In this document: one piece after another, positions 36,231 through 45,375 of the stretch
Position numbering within the stretch: the first letter of the stretch is position 1
Layout of the letters: the number at the start of each line of letters is the position of its first letter
From: Mycolicibacter algericus DSM 45454
GTDB taxonomy: Bacteria > Actinomycetota > Actinomycetes > Mycobacteriales > Mycobacteriaceae
Assembly: GCF_002086455.1 (NCBI RefSeq)
Contig: NZ_MVHC01000005.1
Span: forward strand, 156,001-220,000
Reading direction: 5' to 3'
Length of the DNA: 64,000 bases
Notes under the pieces: model-generated
Seen by the model: only the letters and a program-made list of their open reading frames with translations
Databases searched by the model: none
Told to the model about the DNA's origin: nothing
Program-made: the position numbers and the translations under genes

Positions 36231-38198
36231 GTGCAGATGACCGGGAGCGCCGAAGGCGACCGTTCCGGCCGAATCCGGCGGTACGGGTTCGCCACAGCAG
36301 CACTGGCCACCGCGCTGTCGATGGTGGTGGGAACCCCCGCGGTCACCGCCCGGACCGCCCCCGCGGTGGCATTGACGTCGACGGCCGGGTTTCAGCCGGC
36401 GATCGATGCGCTGATCGCGGAGATGCAGCGGCTCGTCGGCGTCAACATGGCATTGGACTACGCGGCGCCCGGCAGTGAAGACGAACTGATGACGATGCTG
36501 CAGAACACCAACTACCAGTTGCTCAGCGCCGGGCTGTCACGTGTCACCCAACTGTTCAACGGGGTCTTTTTCCAATCACCCGAGGTGATCGCGGGCAACG
36601 CCGCCGACCCCCGCCAGTACTTCGACTTCTTCACGCCCGATATCTACTACCGGGTGACCGCCGGTTTGGCGCCCGGTGCGACGTATGTGCTGAACGGGAC
36701 CCTGGGCGGGGGGACCGAGCATTTCGTGATCAGCACCCAGGCCATCACCGGCGGATCGGCGCAGGCCATCGAGAATCTTGAAATGGGTCACGGGCTGGTG
36801 GTCAACCCCGACGGCACCTTCACGGTGTACATCGGTCCGGAGGCGCCGGAGGGCGCCGTCAACTTCATGGATTCCACCGACGCCACCGTCGGCGGCGCCG
36901 CTTCGCTGCTGATCCGGGACATGCTCGGCGACTGGGCGAAGGGCCCCGGCCACGTCACCCTGCAATGTGTGGCCGACTGCCCGCCGTTCTTCGCCATCCC
37001 CGAGGGCGGGTTCTTCCCCAGCGACGACCCGGTCGGGGCCACGCTGGAGCAACCGGGCGGCATCACCTCCGTCGACTCGATGCTCACCACGCTGTTCAGC
37101 GCCTTCGCTCAGGTCATCGGCCCGTTCAACACACGCGCCATCGAGGGCGGGGCGTCGGTGGGTATGAACGTTCCGGCCAACACCATGTTCGACTTGAGTC
37201 CGCAGACCAGTTACGGCGCCGGGCTGGAGAGCGCGGTGGTCACCGGCGGCAATTTCGAGCTGGAACCTGACGAGGCGCTGATCCTGAAGGTGCCCACCGT
37301 GGACGCGGCCTACAGCGGCATCGAGTTGATGAACGTCTACGGCGGCGCGCTGCCCTACGTGATGGCGCAGACCACGCTCAACCACACCACCACCTACCAC
37401 GCCGAGGACGGCTACACCTATTACGTCATCAGCGGGACGAACCCGGGTGTGGCGAACTGGCTGGACACCGGCGGCATCAACACCGGTGAGATCTTCGCCC
37501 GCTTCGAGAACGTCACCGACCCCGACAATGCACTCGGGCTGGGCGTGACGACGGAGGTGGTGAAGCTCGCCGACCTCGGCACCAGCATGCTGCCGGACGA
37601 CACCCCCACCGTCAGCCCGGAGGAATTCGCCGCCGACATGGCGCAGCGGGTGCTGTCCTACGGCTACGGCTTGGACGTGTCCCGGATGCACGCCCAACCG
37701 GACTGGGTGCTGCAGAACCTGCTGATGAACGGCCTGCAGGGCCTGATGGGCGACGAGAACTACGAGGCCGTGTTCGGCCATGAGCCCTTCACCCCGATCG
37801 CGCTGCGGTTCACCGACGCGCTCAGCCCGAACTGGGATGCGGTGTGGAACAGCATCATGGACCACCCGATGGAAAGCCTGACGGCGGTGTGGAACAACCT
37901 GCCCCTGCTGGCCAGCGACATCAACCTGCCGATCACGCTGGCGCTGGCCCAGACCGCGCTGTCGGTGGTGATGCCGCAGCTGCTGATCCCGGCCATCAAC
38001 GACGCGCTGTTCGATCCCAACACCAGCATCCTGGCCGGGCTGCTCAACGCCCGGGACGACTTCGCGACGGCGATCCTGACCGCCACCGACGCCTGGCCGA
38101 CCGAACTGGGTGAGCAGGCGACTCAGCAGTGGGCGAACATGGCGGACCTGATCGCAAGCACCCCCAGCTTCGACCTGTCGGACCTGTTCGGGGGCTGA
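36231..38198 (+). CDS. Large secreted protein with DUF1214-like segments
   Basis: This 655-residue protein begins with a long signal peptide (RIRRYGF, then hydrophobic residues to about 40). GTG at 36231 has AAGGAG five bases upstream. The middle region resembles DUF1214-like mycobacterial proteins: VNPDGTFTVYIGPEAPEG, then LLIRDMLGDWAKG. Later, TTLNHTTTYHAEDGYTYYVI and NPGVANWLDTGG precede GEIFARF. The C-terminal 150 residues are helical and hydrophobic, as in other exported mycobacterial proteins (DAVWNSIMDHPMESLTAVWN). It shares a divergent promoter region with the DUF1254/1214 lipoprotein. The function is unknown. Confidence 0.72.
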   Translation: MQMTGSAEGDRSGRIRRYGFATAALATALSMVVGTPAVTARTAPAVALTSTAGFQPAIDALIAEMQRLVGVNMALDYAAPGSEDELMTMLQNTNYQLLSAGLSRVTQLFNGVFFQSPEVIAGNAADPRQYFDFFTPDIYYRVTAGLAPGATYVLNGTLGGGTEHFVISTQAITGGSAQAIENLEMGHGLVVNPDGTFTVYIGPEAPEGAVNFMDSTDATVGGAASLLIRDMLGDWAKGPGHVTLQCVADCPPFFAIPEGGFFPSDDPVGATLEQPGGITSVDSMLTTLFSAFAQVIGPFNTRAIEGGASVGMNVPANTMFDLSPQTSYGAGLESAVVTGGNFELEPDEALILKVPTVDAAYSGIELMNVYGGALPYVMAQTTLNHTTTYHAEDGYTYYVISGTNPGVANWLDTGGINTGEIFARFENVTDPDNALGLGVTTEVVKLADLGTSMLPDDTPTVSPEEFAADMAQRVLSYGYGLDVSRMHAQPDWVLQNLLMNGLQGLMGDENYEAVFGHEPFTPIALRFTDALSPNWDAVWNSIMDHPMESLTAVWNNLPLLASDINLPITLALAQTALSVVMPQLLIPAINDALFDPNTSILAGLLNARDDFATAILTATDAWPTELGEQATQQWANMADLIASTPSFDLSDLFGG

Positions 38199-38200
38199 TC

Positions 38201-38839
38201 TCAAGCCGCCAGGCAACGACGCAGGTGCGCGACGACTTCTTCGGCCAATGCCTCGACCGGCTGGCGGCAGTCGCCGGCGACCCAGTCGGTCAACCAGATC
38301 TGCAGGGCCGAGATCACCAGGGAGGCCACGACTGCTGGTCGTAGTCGGGTGATCTCGCCGGCTTCGATTGCGGCCTCGGCGGCGCGGGTGATCATGTCCA
38401 TGCCGGTACGCCAGACCTCACGCTGTTCGCCGCGGCCGGCATCGATCAGGGTGGTGGCGGTGCCCCAGCTGAGGCCATCGCGAAGATGCAGGTGCAGGAA
38501 GTTCGGATGGCCGGCGAAGAACTCGACCTCGACACGCGCCGCGCTGAGGATGTTGTCGAGGGCAGTGGCGTTCTTGTCGGTGCGCCCTTGGACGGCCGCA
38601 ACAAATTCCGTCATCCGCTCGGCGTTGAGCGCATCCCACAGCTCGTCCTTGCCGGAGAAGTGGCGGTAGACGGTTGTCAGCGACACCCCGGCGCGCTTTG
38701 CGATCGCACCTACCCGCGCGCCGGTAAAGCCGGTCTGGCCGAATTCGTACTCGGCGGCCGCCAGGATCTGGCGACGATACATCGCGCGTCGTGCGTCATC
38801 GAGGCTGGTTGCCGAACGCTTCCGTTCCGCGGCGTTCAT
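38201..38839 (-). CDS. TetR family transcriptional regulator
   Basis: This 212-residue regulator has the helix-turn-helix GARVGAIAKRAGVSLTTVYRHFSGKDELWDAL (in parts, about 40-71) and a helical ligand domain with HPNFLHLHLRDGLSWGTA (about 110-127). It ends 2 bases from the convergent secreted-protein gene. It diverges from the EBP-like membrane protein gene across 135 bases carrying two palindromes, so it probably represses that gene and itself. The ligand is unknown; lipid or sterol-like ligands would suit the neighbour. Confidence 0.9.
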   Translation of the reverse strand: MNAAERKRSATSLDDARRAMYRRQILAAAEYEFGQTGFTGARVGAIAKRAGVSLTTVYRHFSGKDELWDALNAERMTEFVAAVQGRTDKNATALDNILSAARVEVEFFAGHPNFLHLHLRDGLSWGTATTLIDAGRGEQREVWRTGMDMITRAAEAAIEAGEITRLRPAVVASLVISALQIWLTDWVAGDCRQPVEALAEEVVAHLRRCLAA

Positions 38840-38902
38840 CCGAGATCACTCACTCACCTTTGAGTTCTTGTCCGCCCGTGCCCTCACGATGATACCGTCG
38901 CC

Positions 38903-38914
38903 CAGTAATCACTG
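38903..38914. promoter_or_regulatory. Palindrome 1, candidate TetR operator
   Basis: CAGT-AATC-ACTG is a perfect 4-base inverted repeat with a 4-base spacer. It lies 64 bases upstream of the TetR start and shares AGTAAT with the stronger palindrome 10 bases away. The pair probably forms a repressor-binding region. Confidence 0.4.
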
Positions 38915-38923
38915 TTCTGATAA

Positions 38924-38941
38924 GAGTAATTATCATTACTC
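38924..38941. promoter_or_regulatory. Palindrome 2, candidate TetR operator
   Basis: GAGTAAT-TATC-ATTACTC is a perfect 7-base inverted repeat with a 4-base spacer, in a strikingly AT-rich patch between the TetR gene and the EBP-like gene. The size (18 bases) and position fit a TetR dimer site. It ends 33 bases before the EBP-like ATG and could block its promoter. Confidence 0.6.
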
Positions 38942-38974
38942 GGTACGTGTCCGACGCGGCGAAAGAGGACGTGG

Positions 38975-39742
38975 ATGACGGCGACATCAGCGACATCAGC
39001 GGCCGACCCCGAGACACCCCCGACCATCACGGCGAAGCTTCCGCCGTCGCGTGCGCTGCGGATCGTGTGGATCGCGGCCTTCGGTTCTCTCGCCGTGAGC
39101 TTTCCGCTCTACAGCTACTTGGCGTTCCACAGCGGGTTTGACCGCGGCGGCATCGCCAACGCGATGGTCGTGCAGGTAACGGTCGCGTACTTCCTGGGAA
39201 TCTTCGCGGCGTTCCTGCCGATCCCGTCGCTGCGGCAGTGGACGCGGTTCCAGCGCCTGCAGGGCGTCGTGTTGGCGTTCGCGCTTGTTTCCTACACCAC
39301 GCATCTGACCTGGGAGTTGGGCTGGCTCATCCTGCACAAGGCCATTCCCGCCGCCCGCGACGCCGCCTGGGCCTACCCGTGGTGGAACTACATCGACGGC
39401 GGTGACATGCGCTACCTGGACGCCGCTCCGGGCTTCCTGATGATCGAGGTGCTGTCGGTGATCAACGGTTGCATCGGCATGACCGGCTTGATCTTGCTGT
39501 TCCGGTCGAAATTCCTCGACCATCGAGGCACGCTGCTGATCATGTCGACGGCGGTCACCCACACCGTGCTGACGTGGTACTACTACGGCACCGAGATCAT
39601 CGGCGGGTTTCCCTCGGTGAACACCTCCAGCTTCATGGACCTCGGCGTCAAGTTCGTTCTTCTCAACGGCCCGTGGCTGATCGCCCCGTGGTTAGTCCTG
39701 GCGTGGGGATATGCGATGCTGATCCGTCAACTCCGGGCATGA
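38975..39742 (+). CDS. Emopamil-binding-protein-like (EXPERA-type) membrane protein
   Basis: This 255-residue protein has about six membrane helices. Several motifs align in order with eukaryotic emopamil-binding protein (sterol delta8-delta7 isomerase): HLTWELGW (His-x3-Glu, about 109-116), WWNYIDGGDMRYLD (about 134-147), FLMIEVLSVINGC with an in-membrane Glu, YYYGTE (about 202-207), and LNGPWLIAPWLVL near the C-terminus (Asn-x2-Trp-x3-Pro). These include the residues that form the EBP sterol site. GAGGA precedes the ATG. It is controlled by a divergent TetR gene, by inference. The substrate in a bacterium is unknown. Confidence 0.72.
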   Translation: MTATSATSAADPETPPTITAKLPPSRALRIVWIAAFGSLAVSFPLYSYLAFHSGFDRGGIANAMVVQVTVAYFLGIFAAFLPIPSLRQWTRFQRLQGVVLAFALVSYTTHLTWELGWLILHKAIPAARDAAWAYPWWNYIDGGDMRYLDAAPGFLMIEVLSVINGCIGMTGLILLFRSKFLDHRGTLLIMSTAVTHTVLTWYYYGTEIIGGFPSVNTSSFMDLGVKFVLLNGPWLIAPWLVLAWGYAMLIRQLRA

Positions 39743-39825
39743 GGCGGCCGGTGCGATCGAAAAACACCGTGAAGAACCAGCCGAAGCCGAAACGTCAAGC
39801 ATCATCCGACGTCATACCCGGAACT

Positions 39826-39901
39826 TGGTGCCCCCGGGCGGATTCGAACCGCCGACACCGGCTTTAGGAGAGCCGTGCTCTATCCCCTGAGCTACGGGGG
39901 C
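39826..39901 (-). tRNA. tRNA-Arg (anticodon CCT)
   Basis: Reading the minus strand from 39901 gives a 76-base cloverleaf. The acceptor stem GCCCCCG pairs with CGGGGGC. The D arm is GCTC-AGGGGATA-GAGC. The anticodon stem CGGCT/AGCCG encloses the loop CTCCTAA with anticodon CCT. The T arm is GGCGG-TTCGAAT-CCGCC. The discriminator A is followed by an encoded CCA (39826-39828). It reads AGG codons. No integrase or attachment duplication is evident next to it. Confidence 0.95.
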
Positions 39902-40027
39902 GGGGGGACCTGTCTGAATGGGTGTTGAAAACTCTAGTGGATCGCCGATGGTGGGCGGCGTTCGGCTCGGTGAGCCCGTCGGGATCCCCGGCTGACAGTT
40001 CAATACCCCCTCGGGTGGGTGGTCGGT

Positions 40028-40555
40028 TCAGCCCTGCGACGGCCCGGTCTGGTTGAAACGGGCAGCGATCCGCGGATTGTCGAGCAGGTGCTCCGGGAAT
40101 CCTGGACCTGCGTGGGCGTGGGTTTGCTCGGACGTCACGGCGGCACCGCAGTGCGTGCACACCACGATGGCCTCCAGATCATGGCCGCACGGCTCATGGC
40201 TCAGGATCACCGGCAGTTCTTTGCCGTGATTCATCCACCGGTCGCCCCACGTCTTCATCGCGGCCATGACGGGGAAGAAGTCACGGCCGGATTCGGTGAG
40301 CAGGTATTCATGCCTGACCGGCTCGGTTTGGTATTCCCGGCGCTCGAGCAGGCCGGCGTCGACGAGTACCCGCAGCCGGTCGGTCAGGGTGTTGCGGGCG
40401 ATACCCAGGGAGGCGATGAACGCGTCGAACCTGGTTTCACCGTAAAAGGCCTCGCGTAGCACGAGCAGGGTCCAGCCGTCGCCGAGCAGGTCCGCGGTGC
40501 GCGCGATGGTACAGGGCCATCTGGCGAACGAAGTCGTCTTCACGTCGCTGAGCAT
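40028..40555 (-). CDS. HxlR family transcriptional regulator
   Basis: This 175-residue winged-helix protein has the HxlR opening WPCTIARTADLLGDGWTLLVLREAF (in parts, about 13-37; Cys at about 15). Next come GETRFDAFIASLGIARNTLTDRL and ERREYQTEPVRHEYLLTESG. The extra C-terminal part has CGHDLEAIVVCTHCGAAVT, a possible zinc-ribbon with Cys/His/Cys/Cys. HxlR proteins often sense electrophiles or aldehydes through the N-terminal Cys. It diverges from the molybdopterin oxidoreductase gene and is flanked by two related dyads. Confidence 0.9.
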   Translation of the reverse strand: MLSDVKTTSFARWPCTIARTADLLGDGWTLLVLREAFYGETRFDAFIASLGIARNTLTDRLRVLVDAGLLERREYQTEPVRHEYLLTESGRDFFPVMAAMKTWGDRWMNHGKELPVILSHEPCGHDLEAIVVCTHCGAAVTSEQTHAHAGPGFPEHLLDNPRIAARFNQTGPSQG

Positions 40556-40557
40556 AT

Positions 40558-40578
40558 CAGTTGCGTCGTGAGACTGAC
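40558..40578. promoter_or_regulatory. Operator-like dyad next to hxlR-type gene
   Basis: This 21-base segment starts CAGTTGC and ends ACTGAC, with half-sites CAGT and ACTG in inverted orientation. It lies 2 bases from the regulator start codon. A near-identical copy, inverted, occurs at 40611-40631 (18 of 21 positions agree). It is a probable autorepression site; the binding protein is inferred. Confidence 0.55.
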
Positions 40579-40610
40579 TTGTGGCGACTGCGTCGACGGG
40601 TTACTGTCGG

Positions 40611-40631
40611 GTCAGTTTCACTATGCAACTG
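40611..40631. promoter_or_regulatory. Operator-like dyad upstream of the molybdopterin oxidoreductase
   Basis: This segment starts GTCAGTTTCAC and ends GCAACTG, an inverted copy of the 40558 dyad. It contains CAGTT and AACTG half-sites 9 bases apart. It ends just before the GAGGAG ribosome binding site of the oxidoreductase, so a bound repressor would block that gene. Confidence 0.55.
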
Positions 40632-40645
40632 CCGAGGAGCGATGC

Positions 40646-42913
<2,268 letters not shown>

Positions 42914-43080
42914 TCGTCGCCGCCGCGCAGGGGCGCTGCCTGACCCTGGGCATCGAGTTGCTGCAGGTCCCCTGGGGCGGGTCCCGCGCGGTGGCGGCGC
43001 GGAGGCGCAGGTAATCAAGCGAAGACGTTGCAGGCCATGGGGCGCATGCCGGTAAACAAGTACGAAGAACGTAACGGGCC

Positions 43081-43272
43081 ATGCACCGCCGAGCTGGCAG
43101 CGATGTTGCGGCGCGAATCACCCGTGTTGCAGACATGGTGGCCGCCACGCCGGATGTGTTCCGTTCTGTCCTCGCGAGCATCGACAGCCCCGCAGCCCAC
43201 GAGGTGGTCGATCGGCTGCTTCCGCGCCTGGAGCGCCATACTCAGGACATCGCGCGTCGCATCGGCAGATAA
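43081..43272 (+). CDS. Small hypothetical ORF in decayed region
   Basis: This 63-residue reading frame is helical, Arg/Ala/Val-rich, contains no cysteine, and has no clear ribosome binding site before its ATG. It shares the frame of the alcohol dehydrogenase remnant downstream but ends 96 bases before recognisable similarity begins. It may be a gene fragment or noncoding. I do not recognise it. Confidence 0.25.
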   Translation: MHRRAGSDVAARITRVADMVAATPDVFRSVLASIDSPAAHEVVDRLLPRLERHTQDIARRIGR

Positions 43273-43365
43273 CCATCGCCAAGCGGTGGATGGGCGCGTT
43301 CCGGAATTGGCCATACCGCGTTCCGGGGTGAAGGAGTCGACCCGGGTTTTGCGCTGTCAGATGTT

Positions 43366-43515
43366 CCGGTGCAGGACATCGCCGCCAAGGTGCGCGACGG
43401 TCACCTGGATGCCAAGCCCGCCCGCGTCTTCTCCTTCGATCAGATCCGCGACGCGCATCGGGTCATGGAGGCCGGAGAGGCCACCGGCAAGATGGTCGTC
43501 GTGGTCGACGAGTGA
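43366..43515 (+). pseudogene. C-terminal remnant of a zinc/quinone-type alcohol dehydrogenase
   Basis: The frame ending at 43515 encodes PVQDIAAKVRDGHLDAKPAR followed by VFSFDQIRDAHRVMEAGEAT and GKMVVVVDE. This is the typical last 50 residues of medium-chain dehydrogenase/reductase proteins, where DQI..AH..ME.G...GK.VV closes the fold. The expected 280 residues upstream are missing: the same frame meets a stop at 43270-43272 and carries no Rossmann motif. It is a degraded or truncated gene. The rest of 42914-43523 shows only short fragments and no intact gene. Confidence 0.7.
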
Positions 43516-43523
43516 GGCTGTGG

Positions 43524-44090
43524 CTACTCGGAGCCGGCCAGATCCGCCGCCGCGGTGTTGACCAGCAGCGGATCGGGCTCGGCCGCCATCGCCAACAGCC
43601 CGCGCACCCCGCGTATCACCAACGGCCAGTTGCGCGGGTCGCGCAGGTTGAGCCCGCCGAGGAGTTGCTTGAGCATCGACAGCGTGTCGAAGTAGATCCG
43701 TTCGGCGATCAGCTTCTCGTGCTCGTCGAAGACGAAGTAGGCCGTCATCCGGGTGCGGTGCCGCGACCCGGTCGCCGGAACGCCGCCCAAGGGGCCCAGA
43801 TGTGTTCCGAGCAGCCAGAATTCGACGATCACCGCGTCGGCGCTGTGCCGCAGCGCGATGATCTCGTGGTCCTGGTCGGGGAAGGCGATGCGGGTGTTGC
43901 GGTAGTAGGCGCGGACCTCGGTGTCGCCGTCGTGCACGGTCAGCGTGGGAATGATCTCGTAGTGCGGTTGGGGAAACGTGGCCAGCACGTCGTCCCAGTC
44001 CTGGCGCACCTCGTCGTGGAAGTGGTCGAGGACGAGTTTCTCCCGTGCCCGCAACACCTCGGCGGGCGGCACGGCGAAGCGGTCGGTCAT
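43524..44090 (-). CDS. NTF2/SnoaL-like protein
   Basis: This 188-residue protein has the cone-shaped SnoaL/NTF2 pattern: VRQDWDDVLATFPQPHYEII (about 28-47), HDGDTEVRAYYRNTRIAFPD, and ALRHSADAVIVEFWLLGTH (about 82-100). RTRMTAYFVFDEHEKLIAERIY (in parts) is the usual final strand pair. GGAGGATGCC precedes ATG at 44090; the upstream in-frame extension is unlikely. Such proteins act as cyclases, isomerases or ligand binders. It diverges from the NmrA-type operon 110 bases away. The function is unknown. Confidence 0.82.
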   Translation of the reverse strand: MTDRFAVPPAEVLRAREKLVLDHFHDEVRQDWDDVLATFPQPHYEIIPTLTVHDGDTEVRAYYRNTRIAFPDQDHEIIALRHSADAVIVEFWLLGTHLGPLGGVPATGSRHRTRMTAYFVFDEHEKLIAERIYFDTLSMLKQLLGGLNLRDPRNWPLVIRGVRGLLAMAAEPDPLLVNTAAADLAGSE

Positions 44091-44200
44091 GGCATCCTCC
44101 AGACAAAATCCCGCGGGGCGGCAACAATAGGCAGGGTTAATCCTGACCGGCGACGCGATTTCCGTCCGGAGAATCGCAGCCCGGCCTGAAGGAGCCACTC

Positions 44201-44953
44201 ATGAAGATCGCGGTTGCCGGCGGAACCGGCAAGACCGGACGCCACGTTGTCGACCAACTCCGCGACCAGGGGCACCAACCGGTGATTCTCGCCCGCGCCC
44301 ACGGGGTCGACCTGATCCAGAACACCGGCATCGATACCGCGCTCGACGGCGTCGACGCCGTCATCGACGTCACCGATTTCGCGACCATGAACGCAAAGAA
44401 GGCGCGGGCCTCCTTCGGCGGCGCCACGGCGAATCTGCTTGCCGGTGCCCAGCGCAACGGAGTTCGCCACCACGTCGCGTTGTCGATCATCGGCATCGAC
44501 CGGGCGCCCACCGGCTACTACCAGGGCAAGCTGCGCCAGGAAGAAGTGGTGCAGGCCGGACCCGTTCCGTGGACGATCCTGCGGGCCGCCCAATTCCACG
44601 AATTCGCGGCTCAAGTCCTCGCACAGCTGCCCGGCCCGATCGCGCTGGTTCCGAAAATGCGCTCGCAACCCATCGCCGTCAGCGAAGTCGCCGCCCACCT
44701 GGTGGACCTCGCCACCGGGGAACCCCAGCAGATGGCGCCGGAGCTGGCCGGCCCGCGCGTGGAATCGGTGGTCGACATGGCCCGGCAGTTGATCCGGCGA
44801 CGCGGTGAGCACCGGCTCGTCCTTCCGCTTCGGGTGCCCGGCGCGGCCGGCAAGGCCATGGCCGGCGGCGCACTGCTGCCGACACAACCCGGCCCCAGGG
44901 GCCGTCAAACGTATGCTGACTGGCTGGCCGCCCTCACCCCGGAGAGCACATGA
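44201..44953 (+). CDS. NmrA-like NAD(P)-binding protein
   Basis: This 250-residue atypical SDR has the cofactor motif VAGGTGKTGRHVVDQL (about 4-19), VDAVIDVTDFATM and HHVALSIIGIDRAPTGYYQGK (in parts, about 87-107), where Tyr and Lys suggest a YxxxK-like pair. TILRAAQFHEFAAQ is the usual NmrA strand-loop. It could be a redox sensor or reductase. The first gene of a tight operon, it ends by ATGA overlap with the membrane protein gene. GGAG lies about 8 bases before the ATG. Confidence 0.88.
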   Translation: MKIAVAGGTGKTGRHVVDQLRDQGHQPVILARAHGVDLIQNTGIDTALDGVDAVIDVTDFATMNAKKARASFGGATANLLAGAQRNGVRHHVALSIIGIDRAPTGYYQGKLRQEEVVQAGPVPWTILRAAQFHEFAAQVLAQLPGPIALVPKMRSQPIAVSEVAAHLVDLATGEPQQMAPELAGPRVESVVDMARQLIRRRGEHRLVLPLRVPGAAGKAMAGGALLPTQPGPRGRQTYADWLAALTPEST

Positions 44954-45375
44954 ACCTCATCGTGCATCGCGTTTGCCTCATCTTGTTGACCATCGTCGGC
45001 ATCAGCCTCGGCGGGTGGGCATACTTTGCGCCGCTGAACTGGTACAGCACGTTTCCCGGCATGGGCATGCACTGGTTGCCGGTGCTCGGCCCGTATAACG
45101 AGCATTTCGTGAAGGACGTCGGCTCCTTGTTCTTCGGGTTCGCGGTGCTCAGCGCCCTGGCGCTGTACTACCTGCGCAACCGCCCCGTCGTCGTGATCAC
45201 GGCGGTCAGCTGGTCGGTCTTCAATGTGCTGCACTTGATCTACCACCTCGGCATGCTGCACATGTACGGCCCGCGCGACGCGGTACTGAACGTCGTCAGC
45301 CTGGGCCTGCTGCTGGTGCTGTCGGTGCTTCTGCTCATCCCCGCACGCCGACACGCCACCGAGGACCACGCATGA
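44950..45375 (+). CDS. Four-helix membrane protein in ChoD-like operon
   Basis: This 141-residue protein has four membrane helices (about 8-27, 55-77, 82-104, 113-133) and histidines at helix ends (HRVC, GMHWLP, HLIYHLGMLHMYG). It overlaps both neighbours by 4 bases (ATGA at each junction), so it is translationally coupled to an NmrA-like protein and a GMC oxidase. A role as membrane or quinone/haem partner of the oxidase is conceivable because of the His residues, but that is speculation. I do not recognise the family. Confidence 0.8.
   Translation: MNLIVHRVCLILLTIVGISLGGWAYFAPLNWYSTFPGMGMHWLPVLGPYNEHFVKDVGSLFFGFAVLSALALYYLRNRPVVVITAVSWSVFNVLHLIYHLGMLHMYGPRDAVLNVVSLGLLLVLSVLLLIPARRHATEDHA

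Noticed and set aside
39826..39901. tRNA-Arg as a possible integration site of a mobile element
   Set aside because: No integrase, transposase or duplicated tRNA 3' end was seen on either side within the window.
42914..43523. The stretch considered as an insertion sequence remnant
   Set aside because: No transposase similarity, terminal inverted repeats or target duplication could be found; only dehydrogenase-like and unknown fragments are present.
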